Source: Trichomonas vaginalis G3
Lineage: Eukaryota > Parabasalia > Trichomonadida > Trichomonadidae
Length of the DNA stretch: 64,000 bases
Assembly (NCBI RefSeq): GCF_026262505.1
Contig: NC_067206.1
Span: 4,616,879-4,680,878, forward strand
Reading direction: 5' to 3'
Below are positions 38,000 through 47,069 of this stretch, one piece after another (positions within the stretch are counted from its first letter, which is position 1; each line of letters starts with the position of its first letter). A program made the translations under genes and the position numbers. Below the pieces are notes generated by a model. It searched no databases. It was not told the DNA's origin and saw only the letters and a list, made by a program, of their open reading frames with translations.

Positions 38000-38850
38000 A
38001 TGTATAGACAAATACCTTTAACTGTTGCGTTCAGTAGTGAAAACCCTGACGTCAAAATAAAGGGGAAAAGAGTAACGTTTAAGTTTCCAACAGACTGGAT
38101 TGTGAACATAAATGAAGAGAAGTACATTGGCATAACATCTATGTATATAACACGTGCTTTCAGAAAGGTTGACTTTATACTTCAAGTCGAGATAGAAAAT
38201 GACGAACAGTCTTTAAGCGCCCAAAACATTCACATATACAAATACTTTAAAGACGATACAACATTGTTGCAATGTATGATTTCATTTAATGAGATGTTCG
38301 AGAAAAAGTTCAACATTGAAGTACAAACTTTACAGCCTTTACGTGAGTTTCTTGCACAACTGAAAGAAGAAGGTAGTCAGCCACAACTTATAGACTTTCA
38401 TTATGAATTTAATGAAATGAAGATGGAACTCATGACTGTCAGTTTGTTATATATTCACCATTCAATGAAGTAGCTAAAGAGAAAGAAAATCCATTACGTA
38501 TAAGATTTCAAATCTCTGAATCCAATGAAGACTTCATGTTTTCATTATATGCAATGCTTCCGAGGAAAAATGAATTTTCAAAGATTGTAACACCTGGCAT
38601 TTGGGATAGAAAGCAAGCTATATTATATTCAAACTTAAGTAAGGGAGTTGAAAATGAGTTCATTGGTCATACAAGAACTTCACCACTTCCTAACCCTAAA
38701 TACTATAAATTAACTGGCTTCAATCGTGAGTTTTGGATAGACATGTTCTCCACTCATGACCATAACTGCCCAGTGTTCTTACCTCCAGACCATAAGGACT
38801 GTCTCTACATTGAAGCACAACTCTTAAACTCTACCATCGCAGTATTGTAA
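38000..38850 (+). pseudogene. Minor structural protein gene, broken (element C)
   Basis: Starts after tttttatccgaattaa. VTFKFPTDWIVNINEEKYIG, then ITSMYITRAFRKVDFILQVE, parallels the layout of the 293-aa protein at 54033-54914 (YEYPRHWVEYVGGEKAIEIR), suggesting paralogous virion proteins. The C-terminal part has YYKLTGFNREFWIDMFSTHD. Fossil: about two breaks. Confidence 0.6.
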
Positions 38851-38860
38851 ATGACCACAT

Positions 38861-38884
38861 GGGCTTCGCCTTGCCGCTAGCGGC
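38861..38884. other. GC-rich double micro-palindrome
   Basis: gggcttcgcc followed by ttgccgctagcggc: two short stems in AT-rich DNA between the minor structural gene and PolB. The same motif occurs in B at 59273-59296. Confidence 0.6.
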
Positions 38885-38954
38885 TTATTTTTATCACGAA
38901 TGACCTCATTGCTGACAAAAATAAATGACCTTATTATTTTTCTCATTCATGACC

Positions 38955-41900
38955 TCAGAACTTAAGCTTTCTTATGAATGAAGTCTTAGTCTGAATAGAA
39001 AAGTTAAACTTTTCAGCAAAGCAAGGACTAGAAGACTTACATAAGTCAAATCCAATCTCTTGACCGTCATAAAGTGCTTTGTAAAGTTTCATTAAACTGA
39101 ACTCATAGTCTTTGTCATATGTTCCAACAGGTATGTGAATGTTCTTATCTTCATTGTAATAGCATTGTATAGCTTCAGGAAACATTTCATTAGCTGTTAA
39201 AGCAAGGACGTCTTGTTTGACACCTTTGCAACGTGCATGGAATGCAACTTCATTTAAATCGTTAGTGAGTAAGTCTATGTAGGTCTTCTTTCCACAAAAT
39301 ATTGACTTGTATGCTAAACTTTGTTTTCCAGGTGTTATTTCTGCAAAGTCGCTATGAAATTGACCAAGGTTCTTTCCTATAAGTTCGCGACCGTATCTCT
39401 TCTTAAACTCTGCTGTAAGCTTTGGGATGTCTTCATTGAAAATATGCATGCTATCACAGTCCTGGTAAAATATTTGAAGACCCATATCTTCAGCAGTACA
39501 GAATACTTCACACATTATTCTCTTCGACATAGACAGAATGTTAACACCAAGTGGACAGAAGTTAAAGTGTCTGCAAATGCTTTTCGTTAGCTTGAAAATA
39601 GTTTTATCTGAACCATCCAAACCTTCGAACTTCACTATATGGTTGTAGTTTCTGATGGCATATCTTATAGCATCTTTGTCATTTACTATGGTTATTTTTG
39701 ACTCAATAGGAGATAGAATAGTTTTGCCATAAATACTGTTCAGAATGAGCTTTATATTTTCTTGCAAAGGATTTCCTTCTTTCTTATACTTTAACCTTAA
39801 CTCAAACAACTTCTTTACTTCATCTCTTATTCTAATATCTCTGTTTCCATCGTAATAGTATCCTTGCAACACTTCACATTTGACACCTTGATATTTTATG
39901 AGGTCTTGTAATGTTATATGGTCAACATACATTAAACAGCAAGTGTTTGAACTTCTGGGAACGTTAAGTTCTGGATTTAGTTCAGGGTCACAAACTATTA
40001 AAGGAAAGTGTCTATGTATTCCAATCTCTGTTATCTTAATGAGAACAAAGAAGCCGGACATAAACTTTTCACCAATGGGTTCCTTTTGGTCGTCATCGAA
40101 TAAATGTCTCATGAGATACTCTGTGCTTAACATCTCATCCTTCATAACCTTTGGAATACCTTCTAAAGTATAAAGTCTTGCTATAGCGGATGGATATAAT
40201 GAAACAGCGTCGAAATCAGCAATGAGTTTCTTTTCGCTCTTTTGTTTCATGTTATCTGACAACATACATCTTCCACCTTGAATACAGCGTGAAATAAATT
40301 CTCTTGGTTTATTTGAGAGGTCATATAAATTTCCATTCGGGAAGTACACTCTGTTCTCAAATAATTTGTTAGCAATTGAACAAATACTAACGTAGTCATA
40401 AACGTTTAAATCAAACTCTTTCAATATGTCATTGCGGAACTTAACAAAACCTTCTCTTAAAATTCTTACATCTTGTTTGCAATAAAATGAGCTATATTTT
40501 TCTAAGTCGAAGTGGTTCTCATCTATTCTGCAACCTTTGATGGAATCTATGTTTTTCATGAATGTATCTGCATCCCGGATAAACTTACATGCTTCAGAAA
40601 TGACACCAGTTCTGTTGTCATTTGCTAACAAAACACTGCTGTAGTAGTTGTATGGAAATACTTCTTTCGGTCCTGTTTGTAAGTTAAACATAGCAGGAAA
40701 TAGTTTAAGCTTCTTATTTATAACACTGTAAGAGTCTTTTATAATAATTGCCCGTCCTTTATATAAGCCAGTTATTTGCATTGTTCGTGAACCTTTAATG
40801 ATGGGAGTTCCTTTCACTTCTGTCATGTGTCTTAAGATGAAGTTTATATCATAACTGAGGTTATGGAAATATATTAAACTCTTGTCAGGAAGTCGCTCCA
40901 AAAATTCTGTTGCACAGTTCTGACCCCAAATGCTTTCACTCACTGAACCATCTTCACTGTCATAACAGATGTTAAAAGCTTTATGAAAGCCATCGGTACT
41001 GCACTCAAAGTCAGCAAAGAAAACGTGCTCAGGAATGAACTTGCACTTATTTTTATTTACTTCTTTTGACTCGGCTTTCTTCTTCAGTTGTACACAATAC
41101 TTTGGAGCATATGTCAAATCTTTAAATGGTGCAAGGTTCTGTTTATATAAGTCAGTAGTATATGTGAAAAGTTCTCCATAAGAAATAGGTTCGAAATATT
41201 TGCACTCCCACAATGTTTTCATAACATCCCATAACGGTGTTGTTCTATCCATGCGAACAATGTATTTACCATCTCTCATTGTATATATTTTCATCTGTTT
41301 TTCAATGTTCATTCCACCACAAGCTTTGAGAATTTCTATATAGTTGCGAATGAAATATGTTGTCATTGGAAGTCTTTCATTTAGCATGTAGTGGTCTTCA
41401 ACAAGAAGTAAGTCAATAGTTCTAACAGTTTCACATTCTTTTGGTATGTATCTCTTTATTTCATTATGTCTTGAGTCATTGAAATAACCAATGGTAACAT
41501 TAAATGCTATACCTGTTGCGTCAGAAATTTCTTGTACTTTACTTTGAGGAAAGTCTCTAACACGAATGACTTCTCTCATGTGGTCAATAGTTTCTTCATC
41601 TACTCCAGCCTGAATGCAAGCATAAACGAAACAATTGTCTTCTGTCATAAGTGCTGCAGTTCTTTTGTTCAATTCATTGAAAATTTGGTAGCGCTCAAGA
41701 TTTATAGGTAATGTGCAAAGATACTTCCAGAACTGACCGCTTCTCTTCTTATAAAACTTCTTTTCACCAAGGATTTCATTCCAGAAGTCATCTATATCTT
41801 GTTTATCTCCTGTTTGTTTAAGTCTGTTCAATAATCTTTTCTGTCTTTCTGTCAGTGTGCTTTCATCTCTATATGGTCGCTTCTGTGGCTTTCCTTTCTT

Positions 41901-42737
41901 AACATCTGACATCGTTAAGCCTTCATATTCTGTTAAATCATACATCTTTATTTCAGTAAGATTCTTTATGTTTGTCAAGAAGAAGTCATAGTGCATTTCA
42001 ACAATACCTGCAGCATTTGCTTCTATCTCTGATATAAAGTTCTCCTTCAAGAGCTGATGTAGTAATGTTCCAATATTATTGAGGTTTAACGTAGAACATT
42101 CATACTTTCCACCAAGTTTATAACATACCATCCATCTCTGTTGGGAGTTTATTTTAATCTTCTCTAAGAGTCTCATGAAAACCTTACCGAAATGTTTGTG
42201 TAAATATTCTCTGTTTGGTTCATCTAAAGCTTCGATGTTAAAGTCAATGAGTCTATTGCCTGACTTCACATTTCTCTTCCTATTCTCTTCATCTTTCTTT
42301 AACCATCTCTCACCTTCTTTTGGTTTGTCGTCAATGGAACGAATGACATCGTTAGCTTTACGAACTTGTTCTATAGCACTTTTAAACATCTCTCTTCTCT
42401 GTTGTTTCAGTGTGTCGTCTCTTCTTCTTGTTTCACCAACGTTTGCATTTGTTATGTCAAACATTTCTCTTCTTACTTCATGAGGTACTGAACGTCTATG
42501 ATATAAGTCAATAGCAATGTCATTTAAAGGAAATGCTATTGCATGAACTTCGTCCTCGCCGCGTTGCGGCTTTATGAACTCATGAATTCTATCATAACTT
42601 ATTGCACCATTATAGTCATTGAGGATGTCAGCGAGTGCCTTTTTGTTTGTTGCGTAATGCTTTGCAACATCTATATTAGCTTCTGTAAGAAGTTGTTTTA
42701 TTTCCGAGTGTTCTAACTTAGACAACTTCCGATACAT
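38955..42737 (-). CDS. Protein-primed family B DNA polymerase (element C), 1260 aa
   Basis: ATG at 42735-42737. Exonuclease motifs: FADFECST (about residue 575), YFHNLSYD (about 627), YCKQDVRIL (about 754). Polymerase motifs: DFDAVSLYPSAI (about 842), KLILNSIYGK (about 999), YQDCDSMH (about 1092). The whole frame is open. The roughly 550-residue N-terminal part is of unknown fold and could include a terminal-protein-like region, as in Polintons. It replicates the linear element from its ends. A GC-rich micro-palindrome in frame codes KPQRGEDEVHA near residue 60. Confidence 0.93.
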   Translation of the reverse strand: MYRKLSKLEHSEIKQLLTEANIDVAKHYATNKKALADILNDYNGAISYDRIHEFIKPQRGEDEVHAIAFPLNDIAIDLYHRRSVPHEVRREMFDITNANVGETRRRDDTLKQQRREMFKSAIEQVRKANDVIRSIDDKPKEGERWLKKDEENRKRNVKSGNRLIDFNIEALDEPNREYLHKHFGKVFMRLLEKIKINSQQRWMVCYKLGGKYECSTLNLNNIGTLLHQLLKENFISEIEANAAGIVEMHYDFFLTNIKNLTEIKMYDLTEYEGLTMSDVKKGKPQKRPYRDESTLTERQKRLLNRLKQTGDKQDIDDFWNEILGEKKFYKKRSGQFWKYLCTLPINLERYQIFNELNKRTAALMTEDNCFVYACIQAGVDEETIDHMREVIRVRDFPQSKVQEISDATGIAFNVTIGYFNDSRHNEIKRYIPKECETVRTIDLLLVEDHYMLNERLPMTTYFIRNYIEILKACGGMNIEKQMKIYTMRDGKYIVRMDRTTPLWDVMKTLWECKYFEPISYGELFTYTTDLYKQNLAPFKDLTYAPKYCVQLKKKAESKEVNKNKCKFIPEHVFFADFECSTDGFHKAFNICYDSEDGSVSESIWGQNCATEFLERLPDKSLIYFHNLSYDINFILRHMTEVKGTPIIKGSRTMQITGLYKGRAIIIKDSYSVINKKLKLFPAMFNLQTGPKEVFPYNYYSSVLLANDNRTGVISEACKFIRDADTFMKNIDSIKGCRIDENHFDLEKYSSFYCKQDVRILREGFVKFRNDILKEFDLNVYDYVSICSIANKLFENRVYFPNGNLYDLSNKPREFISRCIQGGRCMLSDNMKQKSEKKLIADFDAVSLYPSAIARLYTLEGIPKVMKDEMLSTEYLMRHLFDDDQKEPIGEKFMSGFFVLIKITEIGIHRHFPLIVCDPELNPELNVPRSSNTCCLMYVDHITLQDLIKYQGVKCEVLQGYYYDGNRDIRIRDEVKKLFELRLKYKKEGNPLQENIKLILNSIYGKTILSPIESKITIVNDKDAIRYAIRNYNHIVKFEGLDGSDKTIFKLTKSICRHFNFCPLGVNILSMSKRIMCEVFCTAEDMGLQIFYQDCDSMHIFNEDIPKLTAEFKKRYGRELIGKNLGQFHSDFAEITPGKQSLAYKSIFCGKKTYIDLLTNDLNEVAFHARCKGVKQDVLALTANEMFPEAIQCYYNEDKNIHIPVGTYDKDYEFSLMKLYKALYDGQEIGFDLCKSSSPCFAEKFNFSIQTKTSFIRKLKF

Positions 42738-42798
42738 CTTTAGTAGGAAATAAAAAAATATTTTTTGAAAAAATTAGATTAGATTTTTAAAAAATATT

Positions 42799-43143
42799 TC
42801 ACTCAATAAATTTTATGTTCACATATGCAGCCTCAGAAGTTCGAATAAGATATTTTACAAAATCTTTATATAAAGCCTTTTCATTTATTCTGTGAAATCC
42901 GTCAGAAGTTTCATCTAAGTATATTTCTATTGATTGTGGAATTTTCTTTGATTTCTTCACTTTTATAAGAGGTTTTATATTTTGCAAGAATATATCCTTG
43001 GAATCTGGTCGATAACCGTTTTTTCTACAAAATTGTATATATTCTTTATATGTAGCCCTGTCATTTATTTTTACTTCTATATATGGAAATAGTGAGGGTT
43101 GTAAATAATAGACATCTAAATTGAAAAAGCTTCTTTCTGTCAT
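42799..43143 (-). CDS. 114-aa protein resembling the SF3 helicase winged-helix end (element C)
   Basis: ATG at 43141-43143, after ttttttatctgatagaaaag on its strand. INDRATYKEYIQFCRKNGYR, then PDSKDIFLQNIKPLI, resembles LDEKSLYDEYKQYCQEYGYM, then AASKRTFLANVKSLL, at the end of A's helicase. A second, weaker unit follows (INEKALYKDFVKYL). The gene lies between direct repeats of about 40 bp (42749-42790 and 43154-43196), and B has only one repeat and no gene here. Confidence 0.55.
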   Translation of the reverse strand: MTERSFFNLDVYYLQPSLFPYIEVKINDRATYKEYIQFCRKNGYRPDSKDIFLQNIKPLIKVKKSKKIPQSIEIYLDETSDGFHRINEKALYKDFVKYLIRTSEAAYVNIKFIE

Positions 43144-43231
43144 CTTTTCTATCAGATAAAAAATATTTTTTGAAAAAATTAGATTAGATTTTTTAAGTTA
43201 TTTTTCAAAATAATTTAATATTTTTATTTTA

Positions 43232-43705
43232 ATGAAACACATGCAAGATTGCAAGTTCTTTTCATACAATGCTCTCGCTACTGCCATCAAGAATGAGTTC
43301 AGTAATGCTGCAAATGTTAATGTTATCTTTAACAAGAAGTTTGTGAAAGAATCTAAGTTTGGTCAGTATGTCAGACCATTAGCTATCGTCATTGACCGCA
43401 AACGTTATACTTCACAAGAGTTAGCAGTAGTTTTGAAACAAAAGAGTTTCTTCGTGAATGTCAAAGATACTCATTATACTGTCATAAAGAACTCTAACAT
43501 TGACTTCTTCAGTATTGCTTTAAATCTTTCCGAACAGAAAGAATATAAGAAGGGTGAAACAAATGTGAAATATTATCCTTCATCTCTGAAGACAATAACG
43601 AACAAAGATGTTATACAGAAATTCTTACCAAAGGTTGAAAAAGCTTCTATTGACATTGACGAAGGAAGTGAAATGGTTGAAGAAATAGACCCTGAAGCTA
43701 TTTAA
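43232..43705 (+). CDS. 157-aa acidic-tailed protein, candidate ssDNA-binding protein (element C)
   Basis: A Lys-rich beta body (NVIFNKKFVKESKFGQYVRP) is followed by an acidic tail (IDIDEGSEMVEEIDPEAI). Analogous in size, tail and position to A's 20915-21334 protein. Next to PolB, so a single-strand DNA-binding or processivity role is plausible. The B copy (63184-63657) is also open. Confidence 0.5.
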   Translation: MKHMQDCKFFSYNALATAIKNEFSNAANVNVIFNKKFVKESKFGQYVRPLAIVIDRKRYTSQELAVVLKQKSFFVNVKDTHYTVIKNSNIDFFSIALNLSEQKEYKKGETNVKYYPSSLKTITNKDVIQKFLPKVEKASIDIDEGSEMVEEIDPEAI

Positions 43706-43723
43706 GCAAAAATATATTTTTGG

Positions 43724-43939
43724 TTAGTCTTCATATCGATATTTTACAACAATTCCCCAATGTATAAACTTTTCATACGCTTTTTCATAAGCTTTATATA
43801 CCTTCAGAAATTTTGCATAATCTTTAGAAGCATTTAGATATTGTTTAAATGCTTTGTATGTCTTCAGAAATTTTGCATAATCTTTTACATGTTGTTCGTT
43901 CTCTTCTTCTGTCATGAGTTCCGAATATTCTAAATTCAT
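43724..43939 (-). CDS. 71-aa protein with internal duplication (element C)
   Basis: KDYAKFLKTYKAFKQYLNAS is followed by KDYAKFLKVYKAYEKAYEKF, a tandem duplication visible in the DNA as well. Acidic start, aromatic/lysine helix. The identical gene is in B (63676-63891). Function unknown. Confidence 0.55.
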   Translation of the reverse strand: MNLEYSELMTEEENEQHVKDYAKFLKTYKAFKQYLNASKDYAKFLKVYKAYEKAYEKFIHWGIVVKYRYED

Positions 43940-43993
43940 GTTCTTTCATATGAGATAAAATTTTATAAAAAAATAAAATTAGCTTAGATTTTT

Positions 43994-44821
43994 TTATTCT
44001 TCCTCTTTGAAGTTGTCGAAATATTCTGTTATCTTTTCCTTCAGTAATGTTAAGTCTTCTTTGAATGTAAGTATTGTGCAACCTTTGATGTCATAGTGTG
44101 TTTGAGGAAGAGTATTTTTGACAATTTCCTTTATTTGCTCATTCGGTGTCATTGAAATCGGTAAGTTTTCACGATAGAACCAGTTTCTGTCAGATTTATA
44201 TATTTTAGCTAAGTCGTAAAAGCTTTTGTTGTTTCTTCTGACTAAATGCAACATAACCATATCTCTATCTTCTTCTTTCTCCAACTCTTCAGCGTAAATC
44301 ATATACTTATAACTCTTTTCCTTTCCTTTTGGTACTGAACGTGGTATTCTTTTCTGTATGCTTTTGTCTTTGGATTCAATGACTTCATCTTTTGCTTGAA
44401 GCTTCTTTTCCATCTCTCCACGTTCTGCTTTATATAGTTCATCTAACATCATGAAAATATAACAAGCATAACGAGGTGAAGCCCACATTGCTACAGCATT
44501 TACTAAAAGTCTATGAACATAATAACCTTTCAAACCAGGAGCCAAATTCTTGCGATTTTCGAATGGAATCTCTTCTCTCGGTTTTCCGAGGGAAGCAATC
44601 ATATGAGGAAATTCTTCTAAAAGTTCTTTTGCCTGTTGGTTTTCAAACCAATGATATGCTTGCTTTGTAGAACGAAGAGCATTCATTATACTTTGCATTT
44701 GGTACATGTCATCTTTGACTGAACGAATGAGTCTCAATTGTTTGTTATACTGTATGTATTCGTATTCTTCATTTATGGCTTCATGAACGATAGCAGTTGT
44801 TGTGTTCTCTGATGTTGACAT
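43994..44821 (-). CDS. KilA-N domain DNA-binding protein (element C), 275 aa
   Basis: ATG at 44819-44821 (MSTSENTTTAIVHEAINEEY); the frame extends upstream into the promoter module, which I exclude by comparison with A. Near-identical to A's 22740-23537 in the KilA-N half (QAYHWFENQQ, GYYVHRLLVNAVAMWASPRY), with a small insertion in the hinge (AKDEVIESKDKSIQKR). Likely transcriptional or replication regulator. Confidence 0.75.
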   Translation of the reverse strand: MSTSENTTTAIVHEAINEEYEYIQYNKQLRLIRSVKDDMYQMQSIMNALRSTKQAYHWFENQQAKELLEEFPHMIASLGKPREEIPFENRKNLAPGLKGYYVHRLLVNAVAMWASPRYACYIFMMLDELYKAERGEMEKKLQAKDEVIESKDKSIQKRIPRSVPKGKEKSYKYMIYAEELEKEEDRDMVMLHLVRRNNKSFYDLAKIYKSDRNWFYRENLPISMTPNEQIKEIVKNTLPQTHYDIKGCTILTFKEDLTLLKEKITEYFDNFKEEE

Positions 44822-44861
44822 TACTGTCTTTACATACAAAATAAAAAAATAAATAAAAATA

Positions 44862-45118
44862 AAATTAGCCTTTTTTACATTATGACACGAAGTGAAGATT
44901 TGCACTTCGTCAAATTTTATTAAAAATTAGCCTTTTTTTTACATTATGACACGAAGTGAAGATTTGCACTTCGTCAAATTTTATTAAAAATTAGCCTTTT
45001 TTTACATGTATTTTTCAGCAACTTCGTCAAATTTTATTAAAAATTAGCCTTTTTTTTACATTATGACACGAAGTGAAGATTTGCACTTCGTCAAATTTTA
45101 TTAAAAATTAGCCTTTTT
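44862..45118. repeat. Tandem repeats of about 60 bp built from the 3' end of the next gene
   Basis: Three or four units of ttagcctttttttacattatgacacgaagtg with the hairpin cgaagtgaagatttgcacttcg. Some units carry atgtatttttcagcaacttcgtc, which is the last codons of the gene at 45119-45730. So the gene end plus its promoter-side sequence has been amplified. Confidence 0.75.
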
Positions 45119-45730
45119 TTACATGTATTTTTCAGCAACTTCGTCAAATAATTTTATAGCTTTATCTATCTCATCTACTTCAAACGTTTCTTTACCTTTT
45201 ATGGGAGCACCATACATTTTCTCAAACTTTTCGAGTAGTTCTGTTTCTGCGGCTCTCATATCATTAACGAACACAACCTTGACTCTATTGACTGTAGAGT
45301 CATATCTTTGAGTTATATTATATGTCCTTCCTATCTTATATCTTTTTGTGTTGAAGTCCTTCGGTTTCTGAACGATGTAAAGTAAGCCTTCACTGCAACG
45401 TTCCGTATCGAATGAACCATAAGTTATGAAGTTATATCCAACAACTGGGTCAATCCATAACAAAATTATTGGTATAAGACTTTTGTCGATGAGATATGCT
45501 GTAGTTCCATAGAATCTTACTGATATCATAAGCTCAGGATTTCTTGTCAAAATTTTCTGAGTTGAAGCATTTCTAACCCAGTGGTTTGTTTTCTTTTCAG
45601 ATGGTGTCAGAATGTCTGACAAAGAATATTTGTTGTATTTCTTTGAGTATCTTACGTTTAAATCACCGATTCTAACCACTTTGGTGTCATTGTCAATCTT
45701 TCTAACTGTTTCAAACTCAATGTTTGACAT
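45119..45730 (-). CDS. KilA-N-like / T5orf172 (GIY-YIG-related) protein (element C), 203 aa
   Basis: ATG at 45728-45730 (MSNIEFETVRKIDNDTKVVR). The N-terminal half resembles KilA-N (SLSDILTPSEKKTNHWVRNA, YGTTAYLIDKSLIPIILLWI). The C-terminal half, GLLYIVQKPKDFNTKRYKIG, then RTYNITQRYDSTV and RAAETELLEKFEKMYG, is T5orf172/DUF1390-like, a GIY-YIG nuclease relative. Common accessory type in large DNA viruses. Upstream module shared with the neighbouring accessory genes. Confidence 0.75.
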   Translation of the reverse strand: MSNIEFETVRKIDNDTKVVRIGDLNVRYSKKYNKYSLSDILTPSEKKTNHWVRNASTQKILTRNPELMISVRFYGTTAYLIDKSLIPIILLWIDPVVGYNFITYGSFDTERCSEGLLYIVQKPKDFNTKRYKIGRTYNITQRYDSTVNRVKVVFVNDMRAAETELLEKFEKMYGAPIKGKETFEVDEIDKAIKLFDEVAEKYM

Positions 45731-45837
45731 TACTGTCTTTACATACAAAATAAAAAAATAAATAAAAATAAAATTAGCGTTATTTTTCGAACTAATGAAA
45801 TTCATGAAATTTGGTCATTTTTCAGTAAAAATATATT

Positions 45838-45898
45838 TTAGGTGAAGTGGTGAGATCTCACCTCTTTTTTCACCTCTTTTCTCACCTCTTTTTTCACA
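45838..45898. promoter_or_regulatory. AGATCT iteron cassette (GGTGA word), element C
   Basis: aggtgaagtggtgagatctc then several ttttttcacctc iterons; AGATCT at 45853-45858. Abuts the 3' end of the 313-aa gene. Sister copies lie at 46920-46976, 34777-34835 and 55672-55735. Confidence 0.6.
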
Positions 45899-46835
45899 AG
45901 CGTTTTACATGAATTGTACGATGTATATTTGAAATCCTAAACAGTTTTGTAGCTTCTATTTCTTCTTTTAGTACATCGAATGTTTTAACAATGCCGAAAG
46001 TCTCTTTATATTTCTTCTTGACGTCAGACAGAAGGAAATCTTCTGCTGTTGGATAATTTTTATTAAGAAATGTCAACATGTCCATTTTATCTTCTGCTGG
46101 CTTTTCTGCTTCTTTCTTTAAGTCTGCATAGTCGTTTCGCATTCTTTCTATCTCTTTGACTGAGTAGTTATATTTTCTTATTGCTGCTTTACATTTAGAA
46201 CATTGCGGGTTCATTTTTGCGTTATACATTGAAATTTGACCTGCTAGAACAACTAAGGCGTCAATTGCTCTCTTCATCTCAAACATAGCGGGTCTTAGTT
46301 GTTCATTCCATACTTTGCCTCTTCTATCTTTATCTCTTATTTCCCAAACACATTCAGCAACTAATGAAACAAAGTTATCGTAGGTCTTAAATTCTTCGGA
46401 TTTGTAAAGGTCAGAAATATTTTTATAAACCATGTCGCAATCTTTGTCCATAACCTTATGGTTGCAATGAAAACCAAGGAATTCATAATTTACTTTACGT
46501 ATGAATTTCTTAATTTCTACTGAGTCAGTTGTTTTGACTTCAATTTCGTCGAATTCAGGAATAGTTAGTTTTTGATGCTGAATTTCAGGTAGTTTAGGTA
46601 AATGGTCGATGAGGTCCTCCATTTCATAAAGATACTGTTCATTTGTTTCATCTTTCGCACTACAGTCTAAATTACTTGTTAAAAGTTCTTGCTTTATCTT
46701 CTGGATTTCTGTTTCAAAAGTATATGAAGGAGGAATAAAGCTTTTCATCTCTACCAACATTGACGTAGGATTCATGACTAGCGAGTTTGGTGCTGTAGTT
46801 GTTTGAATTGTTGTTGTGCCGATTGTTGAAATCAT
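45894..46835 (-). CDS. 313-aa accessory protein with CSKC pair (element C)
   Basis: ATG at 46833-46835 (MISTIGTTTIQTTTAPNSLV). Homologue of A's 24499-25437 with about 88% identity. QCSKCKAAIRKYNYS replaces QCPKCKAAMRKYNYS. No family recognised. The high similarity contrasts with the diverged core genes of A and C. Confidence 0.6.
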   Translation of the reverse strand: MISTIGTTTIQTTTAPNSLVMNPTSMLVEMKSFIPPSYTFETEIQKIKQELLTSNLDCSAKDETNEQYLYEMEDLIDHLPKLPEIQHQKLTIPEFDEIEVKTTDSVEIKKFIRKVNYEFLGFHCNHKVMDKDCDMVYKNISDLYKSEEFKTYDNFVSLVAECVWEIRDKDRRGKVWNEQLRPAMFEMKRAIDALVVLAGQISMYNAKMNPQCSKCKAAIRKYNYSVKEIERMRNDYADLKKEAEKPAEDKMDMLTFLNKNYPTAEDFLLSDVKKKYKETFGIVKTFDVLKEEIEATKLFRISNIHRTIHVKRL

Positions 46836-46919
46836 ATCTTTTATACAAAATAAAAAAAATAAATAAAAATAAAACTAACTTTATTTTTTCTATCTTAAGG
46901 AAATTCATGAAAATTCAAG

Positions 46920-46976
46920 AGGTGAAAAAAGAGGTGAAAAAACAGGTGAGATCTCACCTCTTCACCTAAATTATAT
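46920..46976. promoter_or_regulatory. AGATCT iteron cassette (GGTGA word), element C
   Basis: Iterons aggtgaaaaa lead into caggtgagatctcacc (AGATCT 46949-46954) and then the constant flank taaattatattttttggtgt. In A the equivalent site (25520-25580) has the same flank, ttggtgtaaattt, but the GGTAGA word. Confidence 0.6.
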
Positions 46977-47069
46977 TTTTTGGTGTAAATTTATGACAAA
47001 AATAAATGGTACCATTAATGATATCATGACTGTTCTCATTCATGTCTGATTTACATCTAATGAAAAAGT

